NCBI RefSeq assembly: GCF_000011645.1
Contig: NC_006270.3
Location: 1,733,501 to 1,797,500 of the forward strand
Origin: Bacillus licheniformis DSM 13 = ATCC 14580
GTDB lineage: Bacteria; Bacillota; Bacilli; Bacillales; Bacillaceae
Reading direction: 5' to 3'
Length of the DNA: 64,000 nt
In this document: in pieces, positions 34,998 through 44,033 of the stretch
How positions within the stretch are numbered: position 1 is the first letter of the stretch
How the letters are laid out: the number at the start of each line of letters is the position of its first letter
Made by a program: the position numbers and the translations under genes
Notes under the pieces: model-generated
The model's input: only the letters and a program-made list of their open reading frames with translations
Told to the model about the DNA's origin: nothing
Database searches by the model: none

Positions 34998-35990
34998 ATG
35001 AAAATTGCTGTAGATGCCATGGGAGGAGACAATGCTCCCAAAGCGGTTATTGAAGGCGTGATGAAAGCGGTCGAAGATTTTGAAGACCTCGAGATCACGC
35101 TGATCGGCGACCGGGAAAAAATAGCCGCCCATTTAACAGAACACGGGCGGATCACCGTCAAACACGCGGAAGAAGTCATCGAAGCGACAGACGAGCCAGT
35201 CAGAGCCGTCAGAAGAAAGAAGAATTCATCGATGGTTCTGATGGCCGGAGAAGTCGCCGAAGGCAGGGCTGATGCCTGCATTTCCGCCGGAAACACCGGA
35301 GCGCTTATGACGGCCGGGCTCTTTATCGTCGGCCGGATTGAAGGGATTGAAAGGCCTGCGTTGGCACCGACATTGCCGACCGTCTCCGGAGACGGCTTTC
35401 TCCTTCTTGATGTCGGAGCGAATGTGGACGCCAAGCCCGAACATCTCGTTCAATACGCCATTATGGGATCTGTTTACGGAGAACAGGTGCTGGGCGTCAA
35501 AAATCCGCGCATCGGACTTTTGAACGTCGGAACCGAAGATAAAAAAGGAAATGAGCTTGCCAAGCAGACCTTTCAAAAATTGAAGGAAACCGATTTGAAT
35601 TTCATCGGCAATGTGGAAGCCCGCGATATGCTGGACGGAGTCGCTGATGTCATCGTCACAGACGGCTTTACCGGTAACGTTGCCTTGAAAACGGTCGAGG
35701 GCGCGGCGCTGTCCATTTTTAAAATGCTGAGAACGACGCTGACTTCGAGCTTCACGGCGAAGCTCGCCGCTTCTGCACTGAAGCCGAAGCTGAAAGAAAT
35801 GAAAACGAAAATGGATTACTCTGAATACGGCGGAGCCGGATTGTTCGGCTTAAAGGCGCCCGTCATCAAAGCGCACGGATCATCTGACGGACGCGCCGTT
35901 TATCACGCGATCCGCCAGGCCAGAGAGATGGTCAGCCAAAATGTCGCGGCATTTATCGAAGAAAAAATTCAACAAAAAGCAGATGAATAG
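34998..35990 (+). CDS. plsX: Phosphate acyltransferase PlsX
   Basis: Converts acyl-ACP to acyl-phosphate, the donor for PlsY in phospholipid synthesis; also takes fatty acids activated by the FakA/FakB route. 330 residues. Signatures: IAVDAMGGDNAPKAVIEG at the N-terminus, SAGNTGALM, and NVGTEDKKGNEL. ATG preceded by AGAAGGTGGCG. Eighteen bases after fapR. Confidence 0.96.
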   Translation: MKIAVDAMGGDNAPKAVIEGVMKAVEDFEDLEITLIGDREKIAAHLTEHGRITVKHAEEVIEATDEPVRAVRRKKNSSMVLMAGEVAEGRADACISAGNTGALMTAGLFIVGRIEGIERPALAPTLPTVSGDGFLLLDVGANVDAKPEHLVQYAIMGSVYGEQVLGVKNPRIGLLNVGTEDKKGNELAKQTFQKLKETDLNFIGNVEARDMLDGVADVIVTDGFTGNVALKTVEGAALSIFKMLRTTLTSSFTAKLAASALKPKLKEMKTKMDYSEYGGAGLFGLKAPVIKAHGSSDGRAVYHAIRQAREMVSQNVAAFIEEKIQQKADE

Positions 35991-36007
35991 TCTGGAGGTT
36001 TTAACAC

Positions 36008-36967
36008 ATGGGCAAGATTGCTTTTCTATTCCCGGGCCAAGGTTCGCAGCATATCGGCATGGGACACGAATTGTATGAAAAAGAACCGAATGCGAAGAAG
36101 ATTTTTGAAGAAGCGGATCAAACGCTTGAAACAAAACTGAGCACCCTCATGTTTGAAGGGGATGCAAAGGAACTGACGCTTACATACAACGCGCAGCCAA
36201 GCCTTTTAACGGCGAGCATCGCAGCGCTTGAAAAACTGAAGGAATACGGCATTAAAGCCGACTATGCGGCAGGTCACAGCCTCGGCGAATACAGCGCATT
36301 GGTCGCTGCCGGCGCCTTGTCGTTTAAAGATGCGGTTTATGCCGTCAGAAAGCGCGGCGAATTCATGAATGAAGCCGTGCCGGCGGGAGAAGGCGCGATG
36401 GCGGCCATTCTCGGCATGGACAGCCAGGCGCTGAAAGAAGTGACGGACAAAATTTCCGAAGAAGGAAACCTTGTTCAGCTCGCCAATTTGAACTGCCCTG
36501 GGCAAATCGTCATCTCGGGAACAGCTAAAGGCGTGGAGCTCGCTTCAGAGCTTGCGAAAGAAAAGGGCGCAAAACGCGCGATTCCTCTCGAAGTCAGCGG
36601 GCCGTTCCATTCTGAGCTGATGAAGCCGGCAGCTGATAAGCTTCGTGAAGTTCTTGATGCGTGCACGATCAACGACGCAGCCATTCCGGTCGTCTCCAAC
36701 GTAACGGCCGACTTTGTAACGGATAAAGACGACATTAAGAATAAACTGATTGAACAGCTGTATTCCCCTGTACGCTTTGAAGAAACAATCAGCCGCCTGA
36801 TTGACGAAGGCGTCACGACCTTCATTGAAATCGGTCCCGGAAAGGTTTTGTCAGGGCTTGTGAAGAAAGTGAACCGCAGAGTCAAAACGATTGCTGTATC
36901 AGACCCGAACACAATTGAACTTGCCGTTCAAACGTTGAAGGAGGAAAACGAAAATGCTGGAAAATAA
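36008..36967 (+). CDS. fabD: Malonyl-CoA:ACP transacylase
   Basis: Loads malonate on acyl carrier protein. 319 residues. FLFPGQGSQ at 7-15, nucleophile Ser91 in GHSLGE (89-94), the arginine in RKRGEFMNEA and the catalytic histidine in GPFHSELM. Overlaps fabG by 14 bases, so coupled. Substrate malonyl-CoA is also the FapR ligand. Confidence 0.96.
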   Translation: MGKIAFLFPGQGSQHIGMGHELYEKEPNAKKIFEEADQTLETKLSTLMFEGDAKELTLTYNAQPSLLTASIAALEKLKEYGIKADYAAGHSLGEYSALVAAGALSFKDAVYAVRKRGEFMNEAVPAGEGAMAAILGMDSQALKEVTDKISEEGNLVQLANLNCPGQIVISGTAKGVELASELAKEKGAKRAIPLEVSGPFHSELMKPAADKLREVLDACTINDAAIPVVSNVTADFVTDKDDIKNKLIEQLYSPVRFEETISRLIDEGVTTFIEIGPGKVLSGLVKKVNRRVKTIAVSDPNTIELAVQTLKEENENAGK

Positions 36968-37697
36968 AACAGCCGTTGTGACAGGAGCCTCAAGAGGAAT
37001 CGGCCGCGCGATCGCCCTGGACCTGGCGAAAAACGGAGCAAATGTCGTCGTCAACTACGCGGGAAATGAAGCGAAAGCGAACGAAGTCGTAGACGAAATC
37101 AAAGCGCTCGGCCGCGATGCGTTTGCTTTTAAAGCGGACGTTTCCAATGCGGATGAGGTTCAGGCGATGATGAAGGAAGCGGTCGGACGCTTCGGCACGC
37201 TTGACATCCTTGTCAACAATGCGGGCATTACTAAAGACAATCTGTTCATGAGAATGAAAGAAGATGAATGGGACGACGTCATTAACATAAACTTAAAAGG
37301 TGTGTTCAATTGTTCAAAAGCTGTGACAAGACAGATGATGAAACAAAGAAGCGGCCGGATCATCAATATCACCTCGGTTGTAGGCGTCGTCGGTAACGCC
37401 GGGCAGGCCAACTATGTCGCGGCTAAATCAGGCGTGATCGGCTTGACGAAAACGCTGGCAAAAGAACTGGCGTCAAGAAACATCACTGTGAATGCGATCG
37501 CTCCGGGATTCATTTCGACGGAAATGACGGACAAGCTGACAAAAGACATTCAAGACGAAATGCTGAAGCAGATTCCGCTTGCGCGGTTCGGCGAGCCGTC
37601 TGACATCAGCAGCGCCGTTGTTTTCCTCGCATCTGACCATGCGAGCTACATGACCGGCCAGACGCTGAACATCAACGGCGGAATGGCTATGGTTTAA
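36954..37697 (+). CDS. fabG: 3-oxoacyl-ACP reductase
   Basis: NADPH-dependent reduction of beta-ketoacyl-ACP in fatty acid elongation. 247 residues, short-chain dehydrogenase fold. TGASRGIGRA at 10-19, NNAG at 88-91, catalytic Ser141, Tyr154 and Lys158 (YVAAK). ATG after GAAGGAGG. Followed by a short gap with its own promoter element for acpP. Confidence 0.96.
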   Translation: MLENKTAVVTGASRGIGRAIALDLAKNGANVVVNYAGNEAKANEVVDEIKALGRDAFAFKADVSNADEVQAMMKEAVGRFGTLDILVNNAGITKDNLFMRMKEDEWDDVININLKGVFNCSKAVTRQMMKQRSGRIINITSVVGVVGNAGQANYVAAKSGVIGLTKTLAKELASRNITVNAIAPGFISTEMTDKLTKDIQDEMLKQIPLARFGEPSDISSAVVFLASDHASYMTGQTLNINGGMAMV

Positions 37698-37745
37698 ACG
37701 AAATCAAAAATTGAATTATCTCTGGTTTTTTAAAAACGAATCAAC

Positions 37746-37751
37746 TATAAT
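37746..37751 (+). promoter_or_regulatory. -10 element of a probable acpP promoter
   Basis: Perfect TATAAT at 37746-37751, 28 bases ahead of the acpP start. The -35 region (TGGTTT at 37723) is poor. An extra promoter would allow higher acpP expression. Confidence 0.5.
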
Positions 37752-37773
37752 ACTTGAGGGGAGGTGAATAGCT

Positions 37774-38007
37774 ATGGCAGACGCATTAGAGCGTGTAACA
37801 AAAATCATCGTAGACCGCCTCGGCGTGGATGAAGCTGACGTCACTCTTGAAGCTTCTTTTAAAGAGGATTTAGGCGCTGATTCCCTGGATGTAGTTGAGC
37901 TTGTCATGGAACTTGAAGACGAGTTTGATATGGAGATTTCTGACGAAGATGCTGAAAAGATTGCAACAGTCGGTGACGCTGTGAACTACATAAATAGTAA
38001 GCAGTAA
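37774..38007 (+). CDS. acpP: Acyl carrier protein
   Basis: 77-residue acidic carrier of growing acyl chains. Phosphopantetheine attaches at Ser37 of ADSLDVVEL. Strong ribosome binding site GGGGAGGTGAA. Follows fabG by 76 bases and is followed by a hairpin. Confidence 0.97.
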   Translation: MADALERVTKIIVDRLGVDEADVTLEASFKEDLGADSLDVVELVMELEDEFDMEISDEDAEKIATVGDAVNYINSKQ

Positions 38008-38015
38008 GCTCATTT

Positions 38016-38042
38016 AAAGTCCCGTTTAAAGACGGGGCTTTA
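38016..38042 (+). terminator. Hairpin after acpP, probable terminator
   Basis: AAAGTCCCGT pairs with ACGGGGCTTT (ten pairs, one G-T). The tail ATCCCTTT is T-poor, so termination may be partial and allow read-through to rncS. Confidence 0.6.
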
Positions 38043-38126
38043 TCCCTTTATAAATGCGGCTTTAATTTTAATGTTTTGCCCAATGATAAACGAACCTGCC
38101 TTTTCATAGGAGGTGAGGTGAACTTG

Positions 38127-38210
38127 ATGTGCCCATATGGAGGTTGCTATGTCAAAACATTCACATTTCAGAGACAAAAAAATGTTTCAAAAAAAAGCGG
38201 AGCAGTTTAA
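38127..38210 (+). CDS. Candidate short overlapping ORF ahead of rncS
   Basis: 27 codons from ATG at 38127 (protein begins MCPYGGCYVKTF), preceded by AGGAGGTGAGGTGAA, a stronger Shine-Dalgarno than that of rncS. It overlaps rncS in another frame and stops 62 bases inside it. It could be a leader peptide that couples or limits RNase III translation, or chance. No homologue is known to me. Confidence 0.3.
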   Translation: MCPYGGCYVKTFTFQRQKNVSKKSGAV

Positions 38211-38898
38211 AAAGTTTCAGGAACGGATTTCGGTTCAATTTCAAAACGAGAAGCTTTTATATCAAGCGTTTACACATTCATCTTATGTGAATGAGCATCG
38301 AAAGAAGCCATATGAAGATAATGAGAGGCTTGAATTTTTAGGAGACGCCGTTTTGGAACTGACGATTTCTCAATTTTTATACGCCAAATACCCGGCGATG
38401 AGCGAGGGTGATTTGACGAAATTGAGAGCGGCGATCGTATGCGAGCCTTCTTTGGTTTCCCTGGCCCATGAGCTTTCTTTCGGAGAGCTTGTTCTATTGG
38501 GAAAAGGAGAGGAAATGACTGGAGGAAGAAAGCGTCCGGCGCTTTTAGCCGATGTGTTTGAAGCTTTTATCGGTGCGCTCTATCTGGATCAGGGGCTCGA
38601 AGCCGTCGTGACTTTTCTGAAAGCGTACGTTTTCCCTAAAATCGACGATGGTGCTTTTTCTCATGTGATGGATTTTAAAAGCCAGCTGCAGGAATTTGTA
38701 CAGCGCGACGGGCGAGGCATACTGGAGTATAAAATCCTTCAGGAAAAAGGACCGGCGCACAACCGCGAATTTGAAGCAAATGTATCGCTAAAAGGAGAAG
38801 TACTTGGGGTGGGAAGCGGCCGTTCCAAAAAAGAAGCTGAACAGCATGCCGCTCAAGAAGCGCTCGCGAAGCTGCAAAAACACCATATGAAACAATAA
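38149..38898 (+). CDS. rncS: Ribonuclease III
   Basis: Double-strand-specific endoribonuclease for rRNA processing and antisense decay. 249 residues, as in B. subtilis. Catalytic signature ERLEFLGDAVLE at 59-70, second acidic cluster VFEAFIGALYLDQG, C-terminal dsRNA-binding domain (about 165-240, ending RSKKEAEQHAAQEALAKLQ). ATG at 38149 with TGGAGGT upstream; a start 12 bases earlier is less likely. Confidence 0.96.
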   Translation: MSKHSHFRDKKMFQKKAEQFKKFQERISVQFQNEKLLYQAFTHSSYVNEHRKKPYEDNERLEFLGDAVLELTISQFLYAKYPAMSEGDLTKLRAAIVCEPSLVSLAHELSFGELVLLGKGEEMTGGRKRPALLADVFEAFIGALYLDQGLEAVVTFLKAYVFPKIDDGAFSHVMDFKSQLQEFVQRDGRGILEYKILQEKGPAHNREFEANVSLKGEVLGVGSGRSKKEAEQHAAQEALAKLQKHHMKQ

Positions 38899-38926
38899 AT
38901 CCCCCTTGCAAAAACCAGGGGGATTT
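38897..38926 (+). terminator. Hairpin after rncS
   Basis: Perfect ten-base stem AAATCCCCCT/AGGGGGATTT beginning in the stop codon. Only a short T run follows. Confidence 0.65.
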
Positions 38927-38935
38927 CAATGTATT

Positions 38936-38966
38936 TTGAGCCTTTTCCATAGGGTTATGATAGAAT
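38936..38966 (+). promoter_or_regulatory. Promoter ahead of smc
   Basis: Extended -10 TGATAGAAT at 38958-38966, with TTGAGC at 38936-38941 (spacer 19). About 30 bases before the smc start. Confidence 0.5.
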
Positions 38967-38997
38967 TGTAATACTTTAATACATAAGGAGGATCACC

Positions 38998-41900
38998 ATG
39001 TTCCTCAAACGTTTAGACGTGATAGGATTTAAATCGTTTGCAGAACGAATTTCTGTAGATTTTGTAAAAGGCGTGACAGCCGTCGTCGGCCCGAACGGCA
39101 GCGGAAAAAGCAACATCACCGACGCGATCCGCTGGGTGCTCGGTGAACAGTCCGCCAAATCGCTCAGGGGCGGCAAGATGGAAGATATCATTTTTGCCGG
39201 CAGCGACTCGCGGAAAAAGCTGAACCTTGCCGAAGTGACGCTGACGCTTGACAACGATGACCGCTTTTTGCCGATCGATTTTCACGAAGTCAGTGTGACG
39301 AGAAGAGTCTACAGATCGGGGGAAAGCGAATTTCTCATCAACAACCAGCCGTGCCGCCTGAAAGATATCATCGATCTTTTTATGGATTCAGGGCTTGGAA
39401 AAGAAGCGTTTTCCATCATCAGCCAAGGCAAAGTCGAAGAGATTTTAAGCAGCAAGGCTGAAGAGCGGAGAAGCATCTTCGAAGAAGCGGCCGGCGTATT
39501 AAAATACAAAACGAGAAAGAAAAAAGCCGAAAACAAGCTGTTTGAGACACAGGACAATTTGAACCGGGTCGAAGACATCCTCCACGAGCTCGAGGGACAG
39601 GTGGAGCCGCTGAAAGTGCAGGCATCGATCGCCAAAGACTACCTTGAAAAGAAGGATGAGCTTGAAAAAATCGAAATCGCGTTAACGGCGTATGACATCG
39701 AAGAGCTTCACGGAAAATGGGAAGCCCTTCAGCAAAAAGTCGAAAAGGCGAAAGACGAAGAAATGTCCTCTTCTGCGGCCATCCAGGCAAAAGAAGCCAA
39801 AATCGAAGAGGCAAGAGACAAAATTCAAGCGCTCGACGAATCGGTCGATGAGCTTCAGCAAGTGCTGCTTTTGACAAGCGAGGAACTGGAGAAGCTTGAA
39901 GGCCGGAAAGAAGTGCTGAAGGAACGCAAAAAAAACGCCACGCAAAACAGAGCTCAGCTTGAAGAAGCGATCGTCCAGCGCAGTGAAAAAGAGCGAACCC
40001 TGAAAGAGAAAATCGCCGCGCAGAAGCTTGTGTTTGAAAAGCTCGAGACTGAAGCAAAAGAGCTTGCCCGACAGGTGAAAGAAAAAAATCAGGCTTTATC
40101 CGGATACAGCGAAAATGTAGAGGAAGAAATCGAACAGCTGAAAAGCGATTATTTCGAGCTGTTGAACGAACAGGCTTCCGTCCGCAACGAGCTTCAATTT
40201 CTTGAAGACCAAATGACCCAATCTGCGGCACAGCAGAAACGGCTCGCACAAAACAATGAAAAATATTTAAGCGAGCGGAAGGAAATCGCCGACCAAAAGA
40301 TGAAAACCGAACACGAATTCAGCCTCGTGGACGAGCGTCTTCACAGCCAGATTCAAGCATTCAGGGACGCGCAAAAAAGCTATGAACAGAAAAAAAGCCA
40401 GTACGAAAAAAAGGAATCCGCCCTTTACCAGGCTTATCAATACGTTCAGCAGGCGCGCTCTAAAAAGGAAATGCTTGAAGCGATGCAGGAGGACTTTTCG
40501 GGGTTTTATCAAGGCGTCAAAGAAGTATTAAAGGCCAAGAGCGAGCTTCCGGGAATTCGCGGCGCGATTGCAGAGCTGTTAAAGACGGACGAGCGGTATG
40601 AAACAGCGATCGAAATCGCGCTCGGCGCAACAGCACAGCATGTTGTCACAGAAGATGAAGACGCCGCCAGACGGGCGATTCAATATTTGAAAAAGCATTC
40701 GTTCGGAAGGGCGACCTTCCTCCCGCTTTCCGTCATCAAAGAGCGCCGCATCCAGCCGAGAGACATCGAGACGGCGAAAGAAAACCCGTCGTTCATCGGC
40801 ATCGCCAGCGAGCTTGTTTCATTTGATCCGGCCTACCGGAGCGTCGTGCAAAATCTGCTCGGCACCGTGCTGATCACCGAGCATTTAAAGGGCGCCAACG
40901 ACCTTGCCAAGCGGCTCGGCCACAGATACCGGATCGTCACCCTTGAAGGGGATGTCGTCAATCCGGGCGGTTCCATGACGGGAGGAGCTGTCAAGAAAAA
41001 AAGCAGCTCGCTTCTGGGACGAAACAGGGAACTGGAAGCCCAGACAAAACGCCTCGCCGAGATGGAAGAAAAAACCGAATTGCTCGAAAAAGAAGTGAAA
41101 GCCCTGAAGCAGACCATTCAGGAGCTTGATGCCAAGCTACAGTCACTTCGGGAGGACGGAGAACGCCTAAGATCCGAGCAGCAGGAAATCAAAGGCCGTC
41201 TGTACGAACTCGAAATCGCCGAGAAAAACGTCAACAGCCATTTGGAGCTCTATGACCAGGAAAAATCGGCTCTGCTTGAAGGGGACGAAGACAAGAAGTG
41301 GCGTAAAGAAGAGCTTGAAGAAAAGCTCGCATCGATCGCCGGCGAGCTGCAGCGCCTTGATTCCGAAATCGAAGCCATGACGGAGCGGAAACAGACGCAG
41401 ACCTCGACGAAAGAAGCGTTGCAAAGCGAGCTGACCGATTTGAAAGTGGTGCTGGCGAAAACCGAACAGTCGTGTGCAAACGAACGGGAAAAGCTCGCAA
41501 GGCTTGAAGAAGAGTATGCCGAGAATGCGGAAGCGCTCAAGGTGGCCGAAGAGGATCTTTCTTTCTTAACGACAGAGATGTCCTCCAATTCTTCCGGTGA
41601 GGAAAAACTTGAAGAAGCTGCGAAAAAGAAGCTGAACGATAAAAATAAAACCGCAGAGCTCATCGCCTCAAGAAGAGAACAGCGGATGAAGCTGCAAAAA
41701 GGCCTTGAAACCGAAGAGCTCGAACTGAAAGAAATGAAGCGCCAGTATAAGCAGATGGCCGGTCTCTTAAAAGATGAAGAAGTCAAGCTCGGCCGCATGG
41801 AAGTCGAGCTCGACAACCTGCTCTCTTTCCTGCGGGAAGAGTACGGCCTTTCATTTGAAGGGGCAAGGGAAAAATATCCTTTGGAGCTTTCCCCTGAAGA

Positions 41901-42558
41901 AGCGAGGAAGCGCGTCAAGCTGATCAAGCTTGCGATCGAAGAGCTGGGAACGGTGAACCTTGGCAGCATTGAGGAATTCGAAAGGGTCAATGAACGCTAC
42001 CTCTTCCTTTCAGAGCAGAAAGACGACCTGCTCGAAGCGAAAAATACGCTCTTTAAGGTCATCGAGGAAATGGATGAGGAAATGACGAAGCGTTTTGCGG
42101 AAACATTTGCGCAGATCAGCTCCCATTTTGAAGACGTCTTCCGGGCGCTGTTCGGCGGCGGAAGAGCCGAGCTCAAGCTGACAGATCCGAATGACCTGCT
42201 CCAATCGGGCGTCGATATTATCGCCCAGCCTCCGGGCAAAAAGCTGCAGAACCTGAGCCTGCTTTCCGGCGGGGAACGGGCCTTGACGGCGATCGCGCTC
42301 CTGTTTTCGATCCTCAAAGTCAGACCGGTTCCGTTCTGCGTGCTGGATGAAGTCGAGGCGGCCCTTGATGAAGCGAACGTGTTCCGCTTTGCCCAATACT
42401 TGAAAAAATACAGCCATGAAACCCAGTTCATCGTCATCACCCACCGGAAAGGAACAATGGAAGAAGCCGATGTTCTTTACGGCGTGACGATGCAGGAATC
42501 AGGCGTTTCCAAGCTGGTCTCAGTCAAGCTTGAAGAAACAAAAGAATTAGTTCAATAA
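38998..42558 (+). CDS. smc: Chromosome partition protein SMC
   Basis: Core ATPase of the Smc-ScpAB condensin that organises and separates the nucleoid. 1186 residues. Walker A GPNGSGKS at 31-38, first coiled coil about 170-500, hinge about 500-680 with GAVKKKSSS at its end, second coiled coil, then signature LSGGERA from 1089 and Walker B FCVLDEVEAALDE. Long Glu/Lys-rich coil segments are plain. ATG after AAGGAGG. ftsY follows by 16 bases. Confidence 0.98.
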   Translation: MFLKRLDVIGFKSFAERISVDFVKGVTAVVGPNGSGKSNITDAIRWVLGEQSAKSLRGGKMEDIIFAGSDSRKKLNLAEVTLTLDNDDRFLPIDFHEVSVTRRVYRSGESEFLINNQPCRLKDIIDLFMDSGLGKEAFSIISQGKVEEILSSKAEERRSIFEEAAGVLKYKTRKKKAENKLFETQDNLNRVEDILHELEGQVEPLKVQASIAKDYLEKKDELEKIEIALTAYDIEELHGKWEALQQKVEKAKDEEMSSSAAIQAKEAKIEEARDKIQALDESVDELQQVLLLTSEELEKLEGRKEVLKERKKNATQNRAQLEEAIVQRSEKERTLKEKIAAQKLVFEKLETEAKELARQVKEKNQALSGYSENVEEEIEQLKSDYFELLNEQASVRNELQFLEDQMTQSAAQQKRLAQNNEKYLSERKEIADQKMKTEHEFSLVDERLHSQIQAFRDAQKSYEQKKSQYEKKESALYQAYQYVQQARSKKEMLEAMQEDFSGFYQGVKEVLKAKSELPGIRGAIAELLKTDERYETAIEIALGATAQHVVTEDEDAARRAIQYLKKHSFGRATFLPLSVIKERRIQPRDIETAKENPSFIGIASELVSFDPAYRSVVQNLLGTVLITEHLKGANDLAKRLGHRYRIVTLEGDVVNPGGSMTGGAVKKKSSSLLGRNRELEAQTKRLAEMEEKTELLEKEVKALKQTIQELDAKLQSLREDGERLRSEQQEIKGRLYELEIAEKNVNSHLELYDQEKSALLEGDEDKKWRKEELEEKLASIAGELQRLDSEIEAMTERKQTQTSTKEALQSELTDLKVVLAKTEQSCANEREKLARLEEEYAENAEALKVAEEDLSFLTTEMSSNSSGEEKLEEAAKKKLNDKNKTAELIASRREQRMKLQKGLETEELELKEMKRQYKQMAGLLKDEEVKLGRMEVELDNLLSFLREEYGLSFEGAREKYPLELSPEEARKRVKLIKLAIEELGTVNLGSIEEFERVNERYLFLSEQKDDLLEAKNTLFKVIEEMDEEMTKRFAETFAQISSHFEDVFRALFGGGRAELKLTDPNDLLQSGVDIIAQPPGKKLQNLSLLSGGERALTAIALLFSILKVRPVPFCVLDEVEAALDEANVFRFAQYLKKYSHETQFIVITHRKGTMEEADVLYGVTMQESGVSKLVSVKLEETKELVQ

Positions 42559-42574
42559 AGCGAGGTTACAGGAC

Positions 42575-43561
42575 ATGAGCTTTTTTAAAAAACTGAAAGA
42601 AAAAATCACACAGCAGACCGATTCGGTCTCAGGCAAATTTAAAGAAGGCCTGGCGAAAACGAGAAATACGTTTCAGGAGCGGGTCAATGAGCTTGTCTCC
42701 CGCTACCGGAAAGTGGACGAGGATTTTTTTGAAGAGCTTGAAGAGGTTCTGATCGGCGCTGATGTCGGCGTTGCGACTGTTATGGAGCTGATTGACGAGC
42801 TGAAGAGCGAGGTCAAGCGAAGAAATATTCAGGACCCGAAAGAGGTGCAGTCCGTCATTTCTGAAAAGCTCGTTGAAATCTATGAAGGCGGGGAGCAGGA
42901 AGCATCAGAGCTCCGCGTCGAAGACGGCCGCCTAAACATCATTTTATTCGTCGGCGTCAACGGCGTCGGCAAAACGACGACGATCGGCAAGCTTGCCCAT
43001 CAATTCATTAAAGAAGGCAAAAATGTCGTTCTTGCTGCCGGAGATACATTCAGGGCCGGCGCGATCGACCAGCTTGAAGTGTGGGGAGAGCGCGTCGGCG
43101 CGCATGTCGTCAAACAGGCGGAAGGCTCGGATCCTGCGGCTGTTATCTATGACGCCGTTCAAGCCGCGAAAGCGCGCGGCGCCGATGTCCTGCTTTGCGA
43201 CACGGCAGGACGCCTGCAAAATAAAGTGAACTTAATGAAAGAGCTAGAAAAGGTAAAGCGCGTGATTCAGCGCGAAGTGCCTGATGCGCCTCATGAAGTG
43301 CTGCTCGTACTGGATGCGACGACAGGGCAGAACGCAATGACACAGGCGCGCGAATTTTCCAAAGCGACTGATGTCTCAGGCATCGTGCTGACGAAGCTCG
43401 ACGGAACGGCAAAAGGCGGCATCGTCCTCGCCATCCGCCATGAGCTGCAGATTCCGGTCAAGTTTGTCGGGCTGGGGGAAAAAATGGATGACCTGCAGCC
43501 GTTTGAAGCAGAGTCATATGTATACGGCCTGTTTTCCGATCTGATCGAGAAAGAAGAGTAG
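42575..43561 (+). CDS. ftsY: Signal recognition particle receptor FtsY
   Basis: Membrane-docking GTPase that receives SRP-ribosome complexes. 328 residues. Short charged N-terminus (MSFFKKLKEKI) in place of a long A domain, four-helix N domain, and G domain with P-loop GVNGVGKTT at 127-135, DTAGRL and TKLDGTAKGG. Followed by a strong terminator. Partner Ffh is encoded 0.5 kb downstream. Confidence 0.97.
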   Translation: MSFFKKLKEKITQQTDSVSGKFKEGLAKTRNTFQERVNELVSRYRKVDEDFFEELEEVLIGADVGVATVMELIDELKSEVKRRNIQDPKEVQSVISEKLVEIYEGGEQEASELRVEDGRLNIILFVGVNGVGKTTTIGKLAHQFIKEGKNVVLAAGDTFRAGAIDQLEVWGERVGAHVVKQAEGSDPAAVIYDAVQAAKARGADVLLCDTAGRLQNKVNLMKELEKVKRVIQREVPDAPHEVLLVLDATTGQNAMTQAREFSKATDVSGIVLTKLDGTAKGGIVLAIRHELQIPVKFVGLGEKMDDLQPFEAESYVYGLFSDLIEKEE

Positions 43562-43566
43562 GCGCG

Positions 43567-43597
43567 GAAAACCCCTTTGCGGGGGTTTTCTTTTTTG
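43567..43597 (+). terminator. Intrinsic terminator after ftsY
   Basis: GAAAACCCC pairs with GGGGTTTTC, followed by TTTTTT. Confidence 0.85.
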
Positions 43598-43622
43598 CCG
43601 TCCGGTATGACAAGATAAAAAC

Positions 43623-43651
43623 TTGACAGATCAAATATTTCAGCGTAAACT
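43623..43651 (+). promoter_or_regulatory. Sigma-A promoter of ylxM-ffh
   Basis: TTGACA (43623-43628), 17-base spacer, TAAACT (43646-43651), 43 bases ahead of ylxM. Confidence 0.75.
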
Positions 43652-43694
43652 AGTGTATCGTAAAGGGATTTGACTTAACAAAGGGGAGAGTCTC

Positions 43695-44018
43695 ATGACG
43701 CTTGAAAAAACAACGAGAATGAATTACTTATTCGATTTCTATCAGACGTTGTTGACATCAAAACAAAAAAGCTACATGTCGCTTTACTACTTAGACGATT
43801 TCTCCCTTGGCGAAATAGCTGAAGAATATCATGTCTCAAGGCAGGCGGTCTATGACAATATCAAACGGACCGAAGCCATGCTTGAGCAATATGAAGAAAA
43901 GCTACTTTTGTTTAAAAAATTTCAAGAGCGCAAAAAGATTTTTGAAGCGCTGAGAAAGCTGACTGACGGTCAGCCTGAGGCGGAGTCCCTGATTGATGCG
44001 CTTGAGAAATTAGATTAG
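43695..44018 (+). CDS. ylxM: YlxM, putative helix-turn-helix protein associated with SRP
   Basis: 107 residues (UPF0122). A sigma-70 region 4-like helix-turn-helix is visible in FSLGEIAEEYHVSRQAVYDNIKR split over 36-58. In streptococci YlxM binds SRP and modulates its GTPase cycle; its role in Bacillus is unproven. Always next to ffh in Firmicutes. ATG with AAGGGGAG upstream, 15 bases before ffh. Confidence 0.92.
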   Translation: MTLEKTTRMNYLFDFYQTLLTSKQKSYMSLYYLDDFSLGEIAEEYHVSRQAVYDNIKRTEAMLEQYEEKLLLFKKFQERKKIFEALRKLTDGQPEAESLIDALEKLD

Positions 44019-44033
44019 GAGGCGGCACTTAAT

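Noticed and set aside
39419..40249. Long minus-strand open frame opposite smc
   Set aside because: Biased Phe/Arg/Leu/Ser-rich composition typical of antisense of a Glu/Lys-rich coiled coil; no ribosome binding site or homology.
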